Assembly: GCA_044375975.1 (NCBI GenBank)
Contig: JBILLQ010000007.1
Span: forward strand, 1-64,000
From: UBA5018 sp044375975
GTDB taxonomy: Bacteria > Cyanobacteriota > Cyanobacteriia > PCC-6307 > Cyanobiaceae
Reading direction: 5' to 3'
Length of the DNA stretch: 64,000 nt
The translations under genes and the position numbers were made by a program. Position 1 is the first letter of the stretch. Each line of letters opens with the position of its first letter. This document shows, piece by piece, positions 52,693 through 61,882 of this stretch. The notes under the pieces were generated by a model. It saw only the letters and a program-made list of their open reading frames with translations, ran no database searches and was not told where the DNA came from.

Positions 52693-54966
52693 ATGAACAG
52701 CTCAGCCACCCTTCCTGCACTGCCGCTCCTTGCGGGCTCTGGATTGCCTGAATTTCAAGATATAAATCCTGATCAGGTAAATCAGGCTATTCCCCTGCTG
52801 CTGGATCAGCTGAATAGCGAACTCACGGCATTAGAAAGCTGTCTTGTTCAGCGATTGGCTGGCGATTCAGCCTTGGTTTGGGACGAGGTGATGCAGCCTC
52901 TACACCTGCTTGGCGAAAGATTGCGCTGGAGTTGGGGGGTGGTAAGCCACTTAAATGGCGTGTGTAATACTCCGGAACTGCGCCAAGCCCATCAAAACCA
53001 GCAGGCTGCTGTGGTGGCTTTTGGCAATCGGGTAGGCCAATCGCGCACTATTTACAGAGCACTGGAACAATTGCAGGCTGGGGATCAAAACCTTGATGCC
53101 ACCCAGAGGCGCATTGTGGCGGCGGAACTGCGGGATATGCAGTTGCGGGGGGTGGGCCTGGAGGGAGCAGAGCAGCAGGAGTTCAATGCAGCTACCGCCA
53201 CCCTGGCCCAGTTGGCCTCCCAGTATGGAAATAACGTGCTTGATGCCACCAACGGTTGGAGTCTCAACCTGAGCGAAGCAGCTGACCTGGCCGGTTTGCC
53301 TGCCAGTCTTCGCCAATTGCTGGCTGATGCGGCCCAGCAGGCCGGCGAGACTGGTTGGCGGATGGGTTTGGATATGCCTCGGCTGGTGCCATTTCTTAAA
53401 TACAGCCAACGGCGTGATCTGCGCGAACAGGTGTATCGGGCCCAGGTGAGTCGAGCCTCCAGCGGTGAGTTAAACAACCTGCCCTTGATTGAACAGATCC
53501 TTAGCTTACGGCTGCGGCAAGCCCAACTTCTAGGCTATGCTAACTGGGCGGAGGTTAGCCTGGCCGCCAAGATGGCTGATTCTGTGGCAGAGGTGGAGCA
53601 GCTACTTGAAGAACTGCGGGCCGCAGCCTATCCTGTGGCCCAGGCTGAACTAGCACAACTGCGGGCCTGCGCCCAGCGCCATGGCTGCCCAGAGGCAGAT
53701 GATTTTAAGCCCTGGGACGTTAGTTACTGGTCTGAACTGTTGCGCCAGGAAAGTTTTGAACTGGATAGCGAGGCCCTAAGGCCCTACTTTCCGCTCGATC
53801 AGGTGCTGCAGGGACTGTTTCAGCTCTGCCAGAGACTTTTTGATATTCGCATTGTCGATGCCGATAAAATTCATGACAATAACCTGGCTACGAATGATCT
53901 GACTACCAGCAACTTGGCTGGCAGCAATATTGATGGCAATGATCTAGCTGATAGCAATCCAAGTCATATTAATCTGGCTGATGGTAATCCAGATGCCATC
54001 AATCTAGCTATCGAGAGTTTGGCTGGCGAGAATATAAATTGCAAAAGTCTGGCCCCCCGATGGCATGCCGATGTTCGCTATTTCCATGTGCTCGATGCTG
54101 CCAGTGAACTGCATCTGGCCTCCTTCTATCTGGATTCCTTCAGCAGGCCCGGTAGTAAGCGGGGCGGTGCCTGGATGGATGAGTGTTTGGGGCGAGGTAC
54201 CAGTGGTAGCGGCGCACCAGTGCTGCCGGTGGCCTATCTGATTTGCAACCAGAGCCCACCGCTGGAAGATACTCCTAGCTTGATGACCTTTGATGAAGTG
54301 GAAACGCTCTTCCACGAATTTGGCCATGGCTTACAGCATATGCTCACCACTGTGGATCGGCCTCAAGCTGCTGGAATCAACCAGGTGGAGTGGGATGCAG
54401 TAGAGCTTCCCAGTCAGTTCATGGAAAACTGGTGTTATGACCGGGCCACCTTGATGGGCATGGCCCGCCATTGGCAGAGCGGCGAGCCTTTGCCGGAAGA
54501 GGAGTATCAAAAGCTGCTGGCCGCTCGCACCTTTATGGGTGGCTCTGCCACCTTGCGTCAGGTGCACTTAGCGCTCACTGATTTGAGGCTACACAGTAGC
54601 TGGAATCCCGCCAGTGGCGAGACGCCTGATCAACTAAGGCGCAAGTTGGCCCGTGGCACCACCATTCTGGAGCCAATTAAAGAAGATGCCTTCCTGTGCG
54701 CCTTCAGTCATATATTTGCCGGAGGTTATGCCGCTGGCTACTATTCCTACAAGTGGGCTGAGGTTTTAAGTGCCGATGCCTTCAGCGCTTTCGAAGAGGT
54801 AGGGCTTGACCAGGAGGATGAAATCGTGGCCATCGGCAGGCGTTTCCGGGCCACTGTGTTGAGTTTAGGTGGCAGCCGTTCCCCCGCCGAAGTATATGAG
54901 CAGTTTCGAGGTCGCCCTGCCAATAGCGAGGCCTTAATTCGCCATTCTGGCCTAGTGACAGCCTGA
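52693..54966 (+). CDS. prlC: Oligopeptidase A (M3 zinc metallopeptidase)
   Basis: 757 residues from ATG 52693. M3 peptidase with the zinc motif HEFGHGLQHML and the downstream third ligand region (QVEWDAVELPSQFMENW). It degrades oligopeptides, including cleaved signal peptides, in the cytoplasm. Unusual: between DADKI and APRWHADVRYF, where homologues are contiguous, there is an extra segment of about 60 residues made of pentapeptide-like units (NLADS, NDLTT, NLAGS). The catalytic core itself is intact. An earlier TTG (52684) is less likely. Confidence 0.95.
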   Translation: MNSSATLPALPLLAGSGLPEFQDINPDQVNQAIPLLLDQLNSELTALESCLVQRLAGDSALVWDEVMQPLHLLGERLRWSWGVVSHLNGVCNTPELRQAHQNQQAAVVAFGNRVGQSRTIYRALEQLQAGDQNLDATQRRIVAAELRDMQLRGVGLEGAEQQEFNAATATLAQLASQYGNNVLDATNGWSLNLSEAADLAGLPASLRQLLADAAQQAGETGWRMGLDMPRLVPFLKYSQRRDLREQVYRAQVSRASSGELNNLPLIEQILSLRLRQAQLLGYANWAEVSLAAKMADSVAEVEQLLEELRAAAYPVAQAELAQLRACAQRHGCPEADDFKPWDVSYWSELLRQESFELDSEALRPYFPLDQVLQGLFQLCQRLFDIRIVDADKIHDNNLATNDLTTSNLAGSNIDGNDLADSNPSHINLADGNPDAINLAIESLAGENINCKSLAPRWHADVRYFHVLDAASELHLASFYLDSFSRPGSKRGGAWMDECLGRGTSGSGAPVLPVAYLICNQSPPLEDTPSLMTFDEVETLFHEFGHGLQHMLTTVDRPQAAGINQVEWDAVELPSQFMENWCYDRATLMGMARHWQSGEPLPEEEYQKLLAARTFMGGSATLRQVHLALTDLRLHSSWNPASGETPDQLRRKLARGTTILEPIKEDAFLCAFSHIFAGGYAAGYYSYKWAEVLSADAFSAFEEVGLDQEDEIVAIGRRFRATVLSLGGSRSPAEVYEQFRGRPANSEALIRHSGLVTA
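53869..54048 (+). repeat. Pentapeptide-like repeat insertion in prlC
   Basis: Twelve or so 15-bp units such as AATGATCTGGCTGATAGC encode N(D/N)LAxx five-residue steps. They are in frame and inserted in a loop just before the catalytic domain. Confidence 0.8.
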
Positions 54967-55318
54967 TCAGCTGCTATTGCCCCGCCGCTACTGCATGTCG
55001 GCACGCTAAAAACCGATTTCATTCCCTTCTTATCTTATCTTATCTTATCTTATCTTATCTTATCTTATCTTATCTCGTCTAAGTTCATCTCATCTAAGTC
55101 CATCTCATCTCATTATAATCTATCTCGATCAAGTTAATTTCATCCCGGCCTGTTTTATCCCATGCACGCCCATCCCGGCCCTTTCCCATGCTGACTCTGC
55201 GAGTCAGAAGACACTCGGATATTGAAATAATTTGCGCATTGCGAGATAGTTAAAATTGATTTTTTAGCATGGTTTTAAAAATAATGATATTAATACCCCT
55301 TTGGCGGTTTTTCTGCCA
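54967..55318. other. Spacer with a TATCT microsatellite
   Basis: No gene. Contains (TATCT)9 at 55031-55075 and a decaying CATCTCATCTAAGTC-type continuation to about 55150, then AT-rich sequence before the convergent rlmH end. Confidence 0.7.
55031..55135 (+). repeat. (TATCT)9 pentanucleotide microsatellite and degenerate continuation
   Basis: Nine perfect TATCT units, then imperfect ATCTCATCTAAGT units. Perfect arrays of this length are prone to slippage. Confidence 0.9.
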
Positions 55319-55756
55319 TTATTCTCGGTGATAAGGACCTCCTTGTAGAATCGACTGGGCGCGATAAAGCTGTTCTAGTAGGATTAATCTTGCTAGTTCA
55401 TGGGGGAATGTCATCGGCGAGAGGCTCAGGCACCAGGCGGCTTTCGCTTTAAGTGATGCATCTATGCCGCCGGCGCCGCCAATCACAAAGGCCAGGCGGT
55501 CAGACCCCAGCTGAGACAACTTCTGGGCGAACTTCACTGAGGTTAAACATTCCCCCTCTTCACTGAGAACCACGAGTTGCTCATCGGGCTTGATTGCCAG
55601 CAACACGGCGCCGGCTTCCCTCTCCATGCCGCCATCGCGCAGCTCTAAGATACTCAGCCCAGGTAGGCGTTTTAGCAACAGGGCAATACCCTCGCGAATC
55701 CAGCTCTTGCGTACTTTTCCCACCGCTATTAGTCGGATCCTGGTAAAATTAAGCAC
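55319..55756 (-). CDS. rlmH: 23S rRNA (pseudouridine1915-N3)-methyltransferase
   Basis: 145 residues, SPOUT fold. Conserved RLIAVGKVRKSWIREG at the N-terminus, FVIGGAGGID (SAM-binding knot) and the C-terminal LILLEQLYRAQSILQGGPYHRE. It methylates pseudouridine 1915 in helix 69 of 23S rRNA. GTG start at 55756. Short gap of 11 bp after the upstream hydrolase gene. Confidence 0.95.
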   Translation of the reverse strand: MLNFTRIRLIAVGKVRKSWIREGIALLLKRLPGLSILELRDGGMEREAGAVLLAIKPDEQLVVLSEEGECLTSVKFAQKLSQLGSDRLAFVIGGAGGIDASLKAKAAWCLSLSPMTFPHELARLILLEQLYRAQSILQGGPYHRE

Positions 55757-55767
55757 CGCACAAATGC

Positions 55768-57342
55768 TTAATTATTGCCAAGGCGACTTGTGATGTCTCT
55801 GAGGGGGATTTGGCTGTTGCCCCAGCCTGAATCAGTTAAGAATGAGCTGGCGTTAGGGGAGGGTCTCACGCCAGCACCTGCCGCAAAAGAACCCTTGGTC
55901 CAAGCCAGGATCAAGGGGCCTAAAATGCCACCATCAGCACTGGTGCCAGGCCTTAGGTTGAAGTGATCGCCACCTTTGGCTAGCACCAGCCGGTTGCCCA
56001 GGGGCCTACTGCGGGCCATGGGGTTAATAGCTTCTGGGTCAGGCGGTACCACCCAGTCATGGCTGCCGCTCACCAACAGCACCCGGCCGGTCATGCCTTG
56101 GGCTGCCCCTTGATCAAACAAAAGCGAAGTAGGCGGACTTACGGCTACCACCGAAATCACGCGTGCATCCTGCATAGCACCGCGATGTACCCCCTTTAGC
56201 CAACTGCACTGCAGTGTCCAACTGAGGTTGCGTTCTGGATCGTTGACGTCGGAGCAGCGGGAGCGCAGCAGGGCATCGCTGGGTTTGACTCCGGCCAGCT
56301 GCAGGGTGGTGGTAGCCCCCCATGAATGGCCAATCACCACCACCCGATCACTCTTTACTCCGGCAAAAGTTTGTAGGCGCCCAGCGGCTACAGCATCGAT
56401 TACGGCACTGATGTCGCGGGGCCGCAGTTCTAGTTCTTCAGGACCAGGTGGCGGTACTTGGCCGCTGAGCATGGCCTGCTGCTGGCTGCTGTCGCTACCG
56501 GGGTGATGGGGCAACACCACGCTGTAGCCCTGACCGGCCAGCAGCTTTGCCCAGCCCTCAAAACTCTCGGGCCCATCCCAAAGACCATGGGAGATCACCA
56601 CCAACTGGCCGTTGGCTCCGCGATTGGGCCTTAGCGTTAGCAGCTTGAGCGGCTCTTTCCGGTGGGGTACCGCTAGCTGAACTTCCGAGCGTTGCAGCGG
56701 TAGAGGATCACCAGTGGCCGCTGTGACAGCAACTGCTGGGGTGGAGTTCAACAGGGCTTCGGCGCGGCGGTGCTGCCGTTGCATCTGTTCAATGATGAAG
56801 CGTGCCCGACCCAAATCCAAGGTGACAGATTTGCCGGGGATCGCCTTCATCAATGCCAGCAGGCTGGGTTCGCCATTGATGGAAGCTTTGCGAAAAGCCT
56901 CCTGGAGGGTGCGGCCGCTGAGATCTGGGCTGCGTCCCTGAATACTGCCGAACGAGGAGAGCACCAGCAGGGCCTGCTCTAATAGGGGGGAACCCACCGA
57001 ACCATCGGCCACCTGGGCAAGGCTCAGTGGCACCGGAGCATTTAGAAGTTCGATCAATTTGCGACCGATGGCACCGTTACTGGCCCGGTCTAATTCGGCT
57101 AAATCACTATTTCCTCTTACCAGGAGGTTTGGATCCGTGAGTTCATTTAGATCTACCGTGATGCTGGTCTCCAGCAGCGGCACTTTGATGATCACTTTTT
57201 CGAGGGCCTTAGCTGAAGGCCCCCACAAGGGCAAAGTCGCAGTTAGCGCCAACACCCCCGCCTGGGTGATGCTGCGGGCGGTGCGGCGCAGGCGGCGCCC
57301 AGGTTCGCAGGTCATGGAAGTAGGCAGGGGTGAATGGGCCAT
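55768..57342 (-). CDS. Exported alpha/beta hydrolase with DUF1400 domain (intact paralogue)
   Basis: 524 residues from ATG 57342. Signal helix (AGVLALTATLPLWGPSAKA), a DUF1400 region (about 45-180), then an alpha/beta hydrolase with SHGLWDGPES (oxyanion strand), GHSWG with nucleophile Ser340, SGSHDWVVPP with Asp429, and GGDHFNL with His460, a complete catalytic triad. DUF1400 hydrolases are found in cyanobacteria and are lipase- or esterase-like; substrate unknown. It starts 5 bp after the stop of the secreted protein upstream. A broken close relative lies at 60181-61789. Confidence 0.85.
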   Translation of the reverse strand: MAHSPLPTSMTCEPGRRLRRTARSITQAGVLALTATLPLWGPSAKALEKVIIKVPLLETSITVDLNELTDPNLLVRGNSDLAELDRASNGAIGRKLIELLNAPVPLSLAQVADGSVGSPLLEQALLVLSSFGSIQGRSPDLSGRTLQEAFRKASINGEPSLLALMKAIPGKSVTLDLGRARFIIEQMQRQHRRAEALLNSTPAVAVTAATGDPLPLQRSEVQLAVPHRKEPLKLLTLRPNRGANGQLVVISHGLWDGPESFEGWAKLLAGQGYSVVLPHHPGSDSSQQQAMLSGQVPPPGPEELELRPRDISAVIDAVAAGRLQTFAGVKSDRVVVIGHSWGATTTLQLAGVKPSDALLRSRCSDVNDPERNLSWTLQCSWLKGVHRGAMQDARVISVVAVSPPTSLLFDQGAAQGMTGRVLLVSGSHDWVVPPDPEAINPMARSRPLGNRLVLAKGGDHFNLRPGTSADGGILGPLILAWTKGSFAAGAGVRPSPNASSFLTDSGWGNSQIPLRDITSRLGNN

Positions 57343-57346
57343 GAAA

Positions 57347-57820
57347 TCAGCGGCAGCCCTGAACTGAAATCCTATAGCTAAAGCCAATCGCTGCCGGGTT
57401 GCTGCTATCACCCACCTTAAAGTTCATTTGACTGGCTTGCTTGCCCGGAACTGCCGCGAATGGGCCAAACATGCGCCCGGTGCCAATGGGAGGGCTCATG
57501 TTCTCATTGATTACCTGAAGGCTGGTGCCGTCGCTGAATTTAATGAAGCCTTCCACCGGATACTTGGCCTTGGCGTCGGAGGTATCGGCCGTGAAGAAGA
57601 ACTTAAAAGTAGTGTAGGGTTGATTTACGGTAAAATCCGTATTCCAATTTGTTTTTGCGAAGGGCATTGCCTTGGCGCGACTTAGCTTCTTGGTCACAAT
57701 CGGGCTGTTGCCATCGCCGCCGATTGGCTGCAAAAAAGTGCAGGTTGGCGCCGCGTTGGCCACTCCTGAGCCAATCACCATACCAGCTGCTAGCAGCAGG
57801 GGAATTCGCGAAAAGCCCAT
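57347..57820 (-). CDS. Small secreted protein of unknown function
   Basis: 157 residues. Signal peptide (IPLLLAAGMVIGSGVANA, cleavage before APTC), then a probable beta-sandwich (TVNQPYTTFKFFFTADTS, VEGFIKFSDGTSLQVI) with two cysteines near the ends (PTCTF and VQGCR) that may form a disulfide. Coupled to the DUF1400 hydrolase by a 4-bp gap, so possibly a partner of it. Family not recognised. Confidence 0.7.
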   Translation of the reverse strand: MGFSRIPLLLAAGMVIGSGVANAAPTCTFLQPIGGDGNSPIVTKKLSRAKAMPFAKTNWNTDFTVNQPYTTFKFFFTADTSDAKAKYPVEGFIKFSDGTSLQVINENMSPPIGTGRMFGPFAAVPGKQASQMNFKVGDSSNPAAIGFSYRISVQGCR

Positions 57821-58145
57821 GGAAAGTCGGATGGAATGAAGCCTTCGTAGACTCTAATGCATCTGTGCACCCTTAGCCGGCTAGGCAGCTCAATCGGGTA
57901 CGTTTCAGGCGACTCTGGGGATTAAGGCTTGCCTCTGATTACCCGTGGCAACAGGGGCGTCCCCGAGGGCCCATTGCTCGTCTGGCTAGGGTCAAAAGGT
58001 CTTTTGCTTTGATCGGCAGGCTCCTGTAAAGCTTTGGCTCCAGCCAGGCAATATCCGCCATCGCCCCAAGCTCACCAAGTGTTCTCTTTGGGTCTTCGAG
58101 ACCGCCTCGCCCAGTAAGCGCTGGTTGATCGGCATTGCCTCTTGC
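57821..58145. other. Spacer without recognised gene
   Basis: 325 bp; nothing recognised on either strand. Confidence 0.4.
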
Positions 58146-58736
58146 TCAAGATTTTAGCAGATCGCGGCAAAGGATTTCCAGGGCCTTTGGATGGGTGATC
58201 AGTTGTCGATGGCTGCCTACGGGCATGGCCAAACTTGGGCCCAGGGGCAGCGTCGCTCGCCAGCCTGGAAATACGGTGAGGTCGTTGGTGCAGTAATAGC
58301 TGCGGCAATCTACCCCTTGTAGTCGGGATATATCCCTGTCTAGTAGCTGCAATAAGCCACTGCCCGGCTTCATCTCGGCAATGCCCCGCAGCAGAAAAGC
58401 CGGCACTGGTATAGCCGCCCAGGTTCCTTTATGGGGGCTGCCTACACTGAACAGGCGTCGCGTACGGCAGTGGCCCCCCAGCAGCTGAATCCAGTAACGG
58501 CCAACTACTCCTCCCATGGAAAAACCAAGTAGGTCGATGGGCTGATCGACGCCAAAGGCGGCATCGATGTGGTTACCTAGCAGCCCTGCTAGCTCGGCTA
58601 AGGATCTAGCACCCCAATGCTGGGGGAGATAGGGAATCAACAGGGGCTGGCGCCTACCCGCCAATGCTGCCTTGAGCGGATCAAATAGGGATGGGGTATC
58701 CCAAAGTCCATGCACCAGCACCAGGGGGGGCTTCAT
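58146..58736 (-). CDS. Small lipase/esterase (alpha/beta hydrolase)
   Basis: 196 residues from MKPPLVLVHGLWDTPSLF. LVHGLW oxyanion segment, GFSMGGVVGRYW with nucleophile Ser, and a late His in VGSHRQLI; resembles the short cyanobacterial triacylglycerol lipase family. Cytoplasmic, no signal peptide with this start; the ATG at 58811 would add 25 unremarkable residues. Lies between the two DUF1400 paralogues. Confidence 0.82.
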   Translation of the reverse strand: MKPPLVLVHGLWDTPSLFDPLKAALAGRRQPLLIPYLPQHWGARSLAELAGLLGNHIDAAFGVDQPIDLLGFSMGGVVGRYWIQLLGGHCRTRRLFSVGSPHKGTWAAIPVPAFLLRGIAEMKPGSGLLQLLDRDISRLQGVDCRSYYCTNDLTVFPGWRATLPLGPSLAMPVGSHRQLITHPKALEILCRDLLKS

Positions 58737-58929
58737 CAGTGGGGCTTCACTAGGGGATAGATCCAGCACAGCTGCGGCACAGCGGCTGGATAGCAGCGGA
58801 TTCTGAGGCAACTTGCGGCCTTCTCACCACCCGACTTTGCTCGTTTGCTTCAGGATTGCTTCAGGATTGCTTCAGGGTGTGATCCCCTGAAACCGCTAAT
58901 CAATTCTGGGTCCCTCAGCCCCACGCTGC

Positions 58930-59457
58930 CTAGGTCTCCAGAGCTGCTCCCCTGCCACCGGGTTCGCCGCGGCGCTCCTTTGCTGGGCGGGGCGGGGGTA
59001 GTTGGATGCCATTGCGTTCGTAGAGCTGCCGGATCTGCTCGTGCATGCGTCTGCGCAGCTCGGTGTTGGCCTTGCGGTCCTCGATTAAGCAGGTCTTCAG
59101 GGCATCGCCATTGGTGGCTGCTGCCACACAGCGCTGGCTCTTCTGGAGCAGCGCCATTCGCTCCTGATGTTCCTTCAGCACTAGCTCTTTGCGGCCAGGA
59201 AACAGCTTCTTTTGCTGCTCTGGGGTGAGCTTGGCCATGGATTGCAGCCTGCGGGCTCCGTTCTCGCCCCAGTTCTGCTGGGCAGAAGCACTGGCGCCAC
59301 TGAAGGCAATTGGGCCGCTTACTGCCAGCACCAGGGCCGCCACCGTGGCAGCAGCTCGCCCACCGCTACGGCTGAGGCGCCAGCAGCCCAGTGGCCAGTA
59401 CTGATCATTGAATAGCCAAAATCTTGTCGTCCCTGGGTAAGTTGATTGTTCGGTCAT
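58930..59457 (-). CDS. Secreted helical protein, unknown
   Basis: 175 residues. A hydrophobic export helix at about 34-52 (AAATVAALVLAVSGPIAFSGASA), then a mainly helical, charged domain (LQSMAKLTPEQQKKLFPGRKELVLKEHQERMALL, two cysteines) reminiscent of Spy/CpxP-like periplasmic proteins by its LTPEQQ segment. The likeness is weak. Stand-alone gene. Confidence 0.6.
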   Translation of the reverse strand: MTEQSTYPGTTRFWLFNDQYWPLGCWRLSRSGGRAAATVAALVLAVSGPIAFSGASASAQQNWGENGARRLQSMAKLTPEQQKKLFPGRKELVLKEHQERMALLQKSQRCVAAATNGDALKTCLIEDRKANTELRRRMHEQIRQLYERNGIQLPPPRPAKERRGEPGGRGAALET

Positions 59458-60180
59458 TGAGCTTTGCTCTCTGAGGTCAAATCCAGCCTGGAGCTAAAAT
59501 GTGACTAAGGTACGACCGCTCCCATCGGAGTTGTGACAGGTTGTGACCAGCCGCTTAACTCAAAGGCAAACCGCTGCCGCCGCCCAGGGCCCGGCCGCAG
59601 GGCCCGGCAGCTCAGATGCCCCCCATGGGCCCAGGCTAAACGCTCAGCAGTCGTCATTCTAAGGCCGCCATGTCCGGTATTCTTCTTGGCCCTTTTTACC
59701 GCTAAGATCTCACCCCAGTGGCAGCTGCGCAGCAGACGGCTGGTTGCTGGTGCAGCTAGGACTTGAAAGCAACTCGTATAATTGCCCGCTTAGCTCACCA
59801 GAGCAAGGGATAGGTCTGTTGCTGCAATACTTACCGCGTACGCTTGCAGCAGCGTGAGATCGATCAAGCCGGTTATTTTCGAGTTGCTTTTGATTTCATC
59901 AAGTTTATTTGTTAGGGAGGCTCTGCAAAACCGCCATTTAGGCGCTTCTGCTGCTACCCGAGAACTTTTGCTGCATCAGGGCTCTTTTGGCAGTGGCTCG
60001 GGTTTCTCAGAGCCTCTTTGGGGTAATTACGTGGCTTCTGCTTGAGATTAGCCAGCCTTTCTCCTGGGCTTAACCAATCTTTTGTCCAGGTTTGATCAGT
60101 CTTCTGCCAGGGCTCAGCTAGCTTGCCGTGTGGGCTTGACCACGCTTCGATGGTCTAGGCTGACTGTCGCTGAAGGCTTA
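59458..60180. other. Spacer with inverted repeats and short degenerate repeats
   Basis: No credible gene. It holds GC-rich hairpins near 59580, a 100-bp segment with inverted ends (59917-60016), and TTGATCAGTCTTCTGCCAGG-like units (60040-60115) before the broken hydrolase gene. Confidence 0.5.
59917..60016 (+). repeat. 100-bp segment with GAGGCTCTG inverted ends
   Basis: GAGGCTCTG at the left and CAGAGCCTC at the right, with the next bases also partly paired (AAAACCG / CGGGTTT). No target duplication is visible and no second copy was found in the window. It may be another small inverted-repeat element, or chance. Confidence 0.4.
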
Positions 60181-61789
60181 ATGCTGGTCATGCTTGCCGT
60201 GCCACTTCGTTTGTCTATCCGGCGAGCCATTGCAGTGCTGCTGGCTGGCTCTCCCTGGTTGCTTATCACTCCCTCGGCATCCGCCCTTGAGAATTTGGCC
60301 TTGAAGTTGCCGGTTGCTGATATAACTATTATGGCTAAGATTTCTGAATTGTCTAGCCCTGATGCCCTCTGGGCTGGCAGTAGCGATCTGGCCGAATTGA
60401 ACCGGGCCACCGATGGTAGTTATGCCCGCATTATTCAAGAGCTTTTCGACACCCCATTGCCCAAGCCGCCCGCCGATGGGGTTCCGGATGCGCCCATGGC
60501 CCAGGAAATAGAAGTATTACTAAAACAAGGGCACCTCGAAAAATTGTCCATTCGGCTCCTTCGAGTCAGGGTGAAGCAAGTTGCCGCAACGCTTCTCGCA
60601 TCATGAGATCGGCGGGATTCTGGATTTTTCGAGGTGCCCACAATTGATTGATGTGGATCCAGGCAATAACCAGGTTGTCACCCGTGATCCTGTGCATGCG
60701 GGCCTGAAAATAGCGGTTGCCAGAGGTGGCCCGCTAACGCTGCTTTCCCTGCTGCAGTCTATTCCTGGCAAAAGTATCACTATCCGCCTGGATCGGGCCA
60801 TGCCTTTTATCAGGCGTAGGGCTATGGATGCAAAGGAGATCGATCAGCTAATTGAGGGATTGGCCAAGTTGCCTGCCGCCCCGGCTGACCAGTTGCGAGC
60901 CGGTGCTCAATCGATCCAAACCAGCCTGGCCAAGGTTCCAGTGCCTGGCTCCAGCGAGATCCTGGAGGTAACCGTGGTGCGCCCCCATGGCGCTCCAACT
61001 CTGCCTGCGGTGGTGATCTCCCATGGGCTATGGGATGCGCCGGAAAGTTTCCTCGGCTGGGCCCAGCACTTGGCCAGCCATGGCGCACCAGTGTTTCTGC
61101 CCCGCCACCCCGGCAGTGACATCAACGAGCAGGCGGCCATGCTGGCTGGCCATGCCCCACCTCCTGATCCCAAGGAATTTCTTAGGCGCCCCATGGATGT
61201 GCGGGCGGTGCTCGATGCCCTCGATGCTGGCGCCATCCCCCAGGCCAAGGGAATTACCAGCCGCCAAGCCACCTTTATTGGCCATTCCTGGGGTGCCACA
61301 ACTGCCCTGCAATTGGCAGGAGCCCGCAGCCTGCCCGCGCAAGTTTGGCAGGCCTGTGGAGTGATAAATAATCCCAACTCCAACATCAGTTGGGTGCTGC
61401 AGTGCACCTTTCTGAAGGCGGCCACAGATAGTTCTATGGCTGATGGGCGAATCGCCCGCTTGGTGGCCGTCAGTCCACCCCAGGGGTTGGTGTTCGCGGC
61501 TGGCTTGGCAGATCTGAGCATTCCAGTGATGCTGGTTTCCGGCAGCCGTGATTGGGTGGTGCCCACCAAACCGGAAGCCTTGCTTCCCTATGGCAAATAC
61601 CCAAAGGGGATTAGCCCTTTGGTGCTGGTGGAAGGGGGTACCCACTTCAACCTGCCCGCTAAGGCCAGCAGTAATGGTGGGCCCCTGAGGGCCCTGCTGT
61701 TGAGCTGGGTACAGGGCAAAGGCTTGGACAAAGCGGCCGCCGTGGCCGATCCCAATGGCCTGGGGCTGCGGCTCGCGGCCCAGCCCTGA
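60181..61789 (+). pseudogene. DUF1400 alpha/beta hydrolase interrupted by a 111-bp element
   Basis: The upstream part (start ATG 60181, signal helix AIAVLLAGSPWLLITPSASA, then ALENLALKLPVADITIMAKI) runs in frame 1 to a TGA at 60604 inside the element; the downstream part runs in another frame to 61789 with the full triad (GHSWG, SGSRDWVVP, GGTHFNL). Removing the element plus one ACAA (115 bp) joins the parts in frame as VLLKQ-LIDVD. From DLAEL to IPGKS the joined protein has 92 residues against 93 in the intact paralogue at 55768-57342. As it stands the gene is probably inactive, although the downstream part could still be translated separately without a signal peptide. Confidence 0.9.
60529..60639 (+). 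mobile_element. 111-bp inverted-repeat element (MITE-like), copy B
   Basis: Ends are perfect 16-bp inverted repeats GGGCACCTCGAAAAAT / ATTTTTCGAGGTGCCC. Flanked by ACAA on both sides (60525-60528 and 60640-60643), a 4-bp target duplication. It aligns end to end with the reverse complement of copy A at 9180-9290. No coding capacity. Which IS family supplies the transposase cannot be told from this window. Confidence 0.9.
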
Positions 61790-61798
61790 CCAGCTGGT

Positions 61799-61882
61799 TC
61801 AGGCCTGTTGCTCCAGCTTCTTGACGATAAGCACCATCAGCAGCAGGGAACCGGCCAGGGCAATCAACAGGGCGATGGTCAT
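61799..61882 (-). CDS. Possible 27-residue single-helix membrane protein
   Basis: The minus strand encodes MTIALLIALAGSLLLMVLIV followed by KKLEQQA and a stop: one membrane helix and a basic, polar C-terminus, the form of small thylakoid or membrane-complex subunits. It does not match a known photosystem or cytochrome b6f subunit that I recognise. Its first codons overlap the start of the GGCT gene on the other strand by 8 nt, and there is no clear ribosome binding site, so it may be a chance frame. Confidence 0.35.
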   Translation of the reverse strand: MTIALLIALAGSLLLMVLIVKKLEQQA

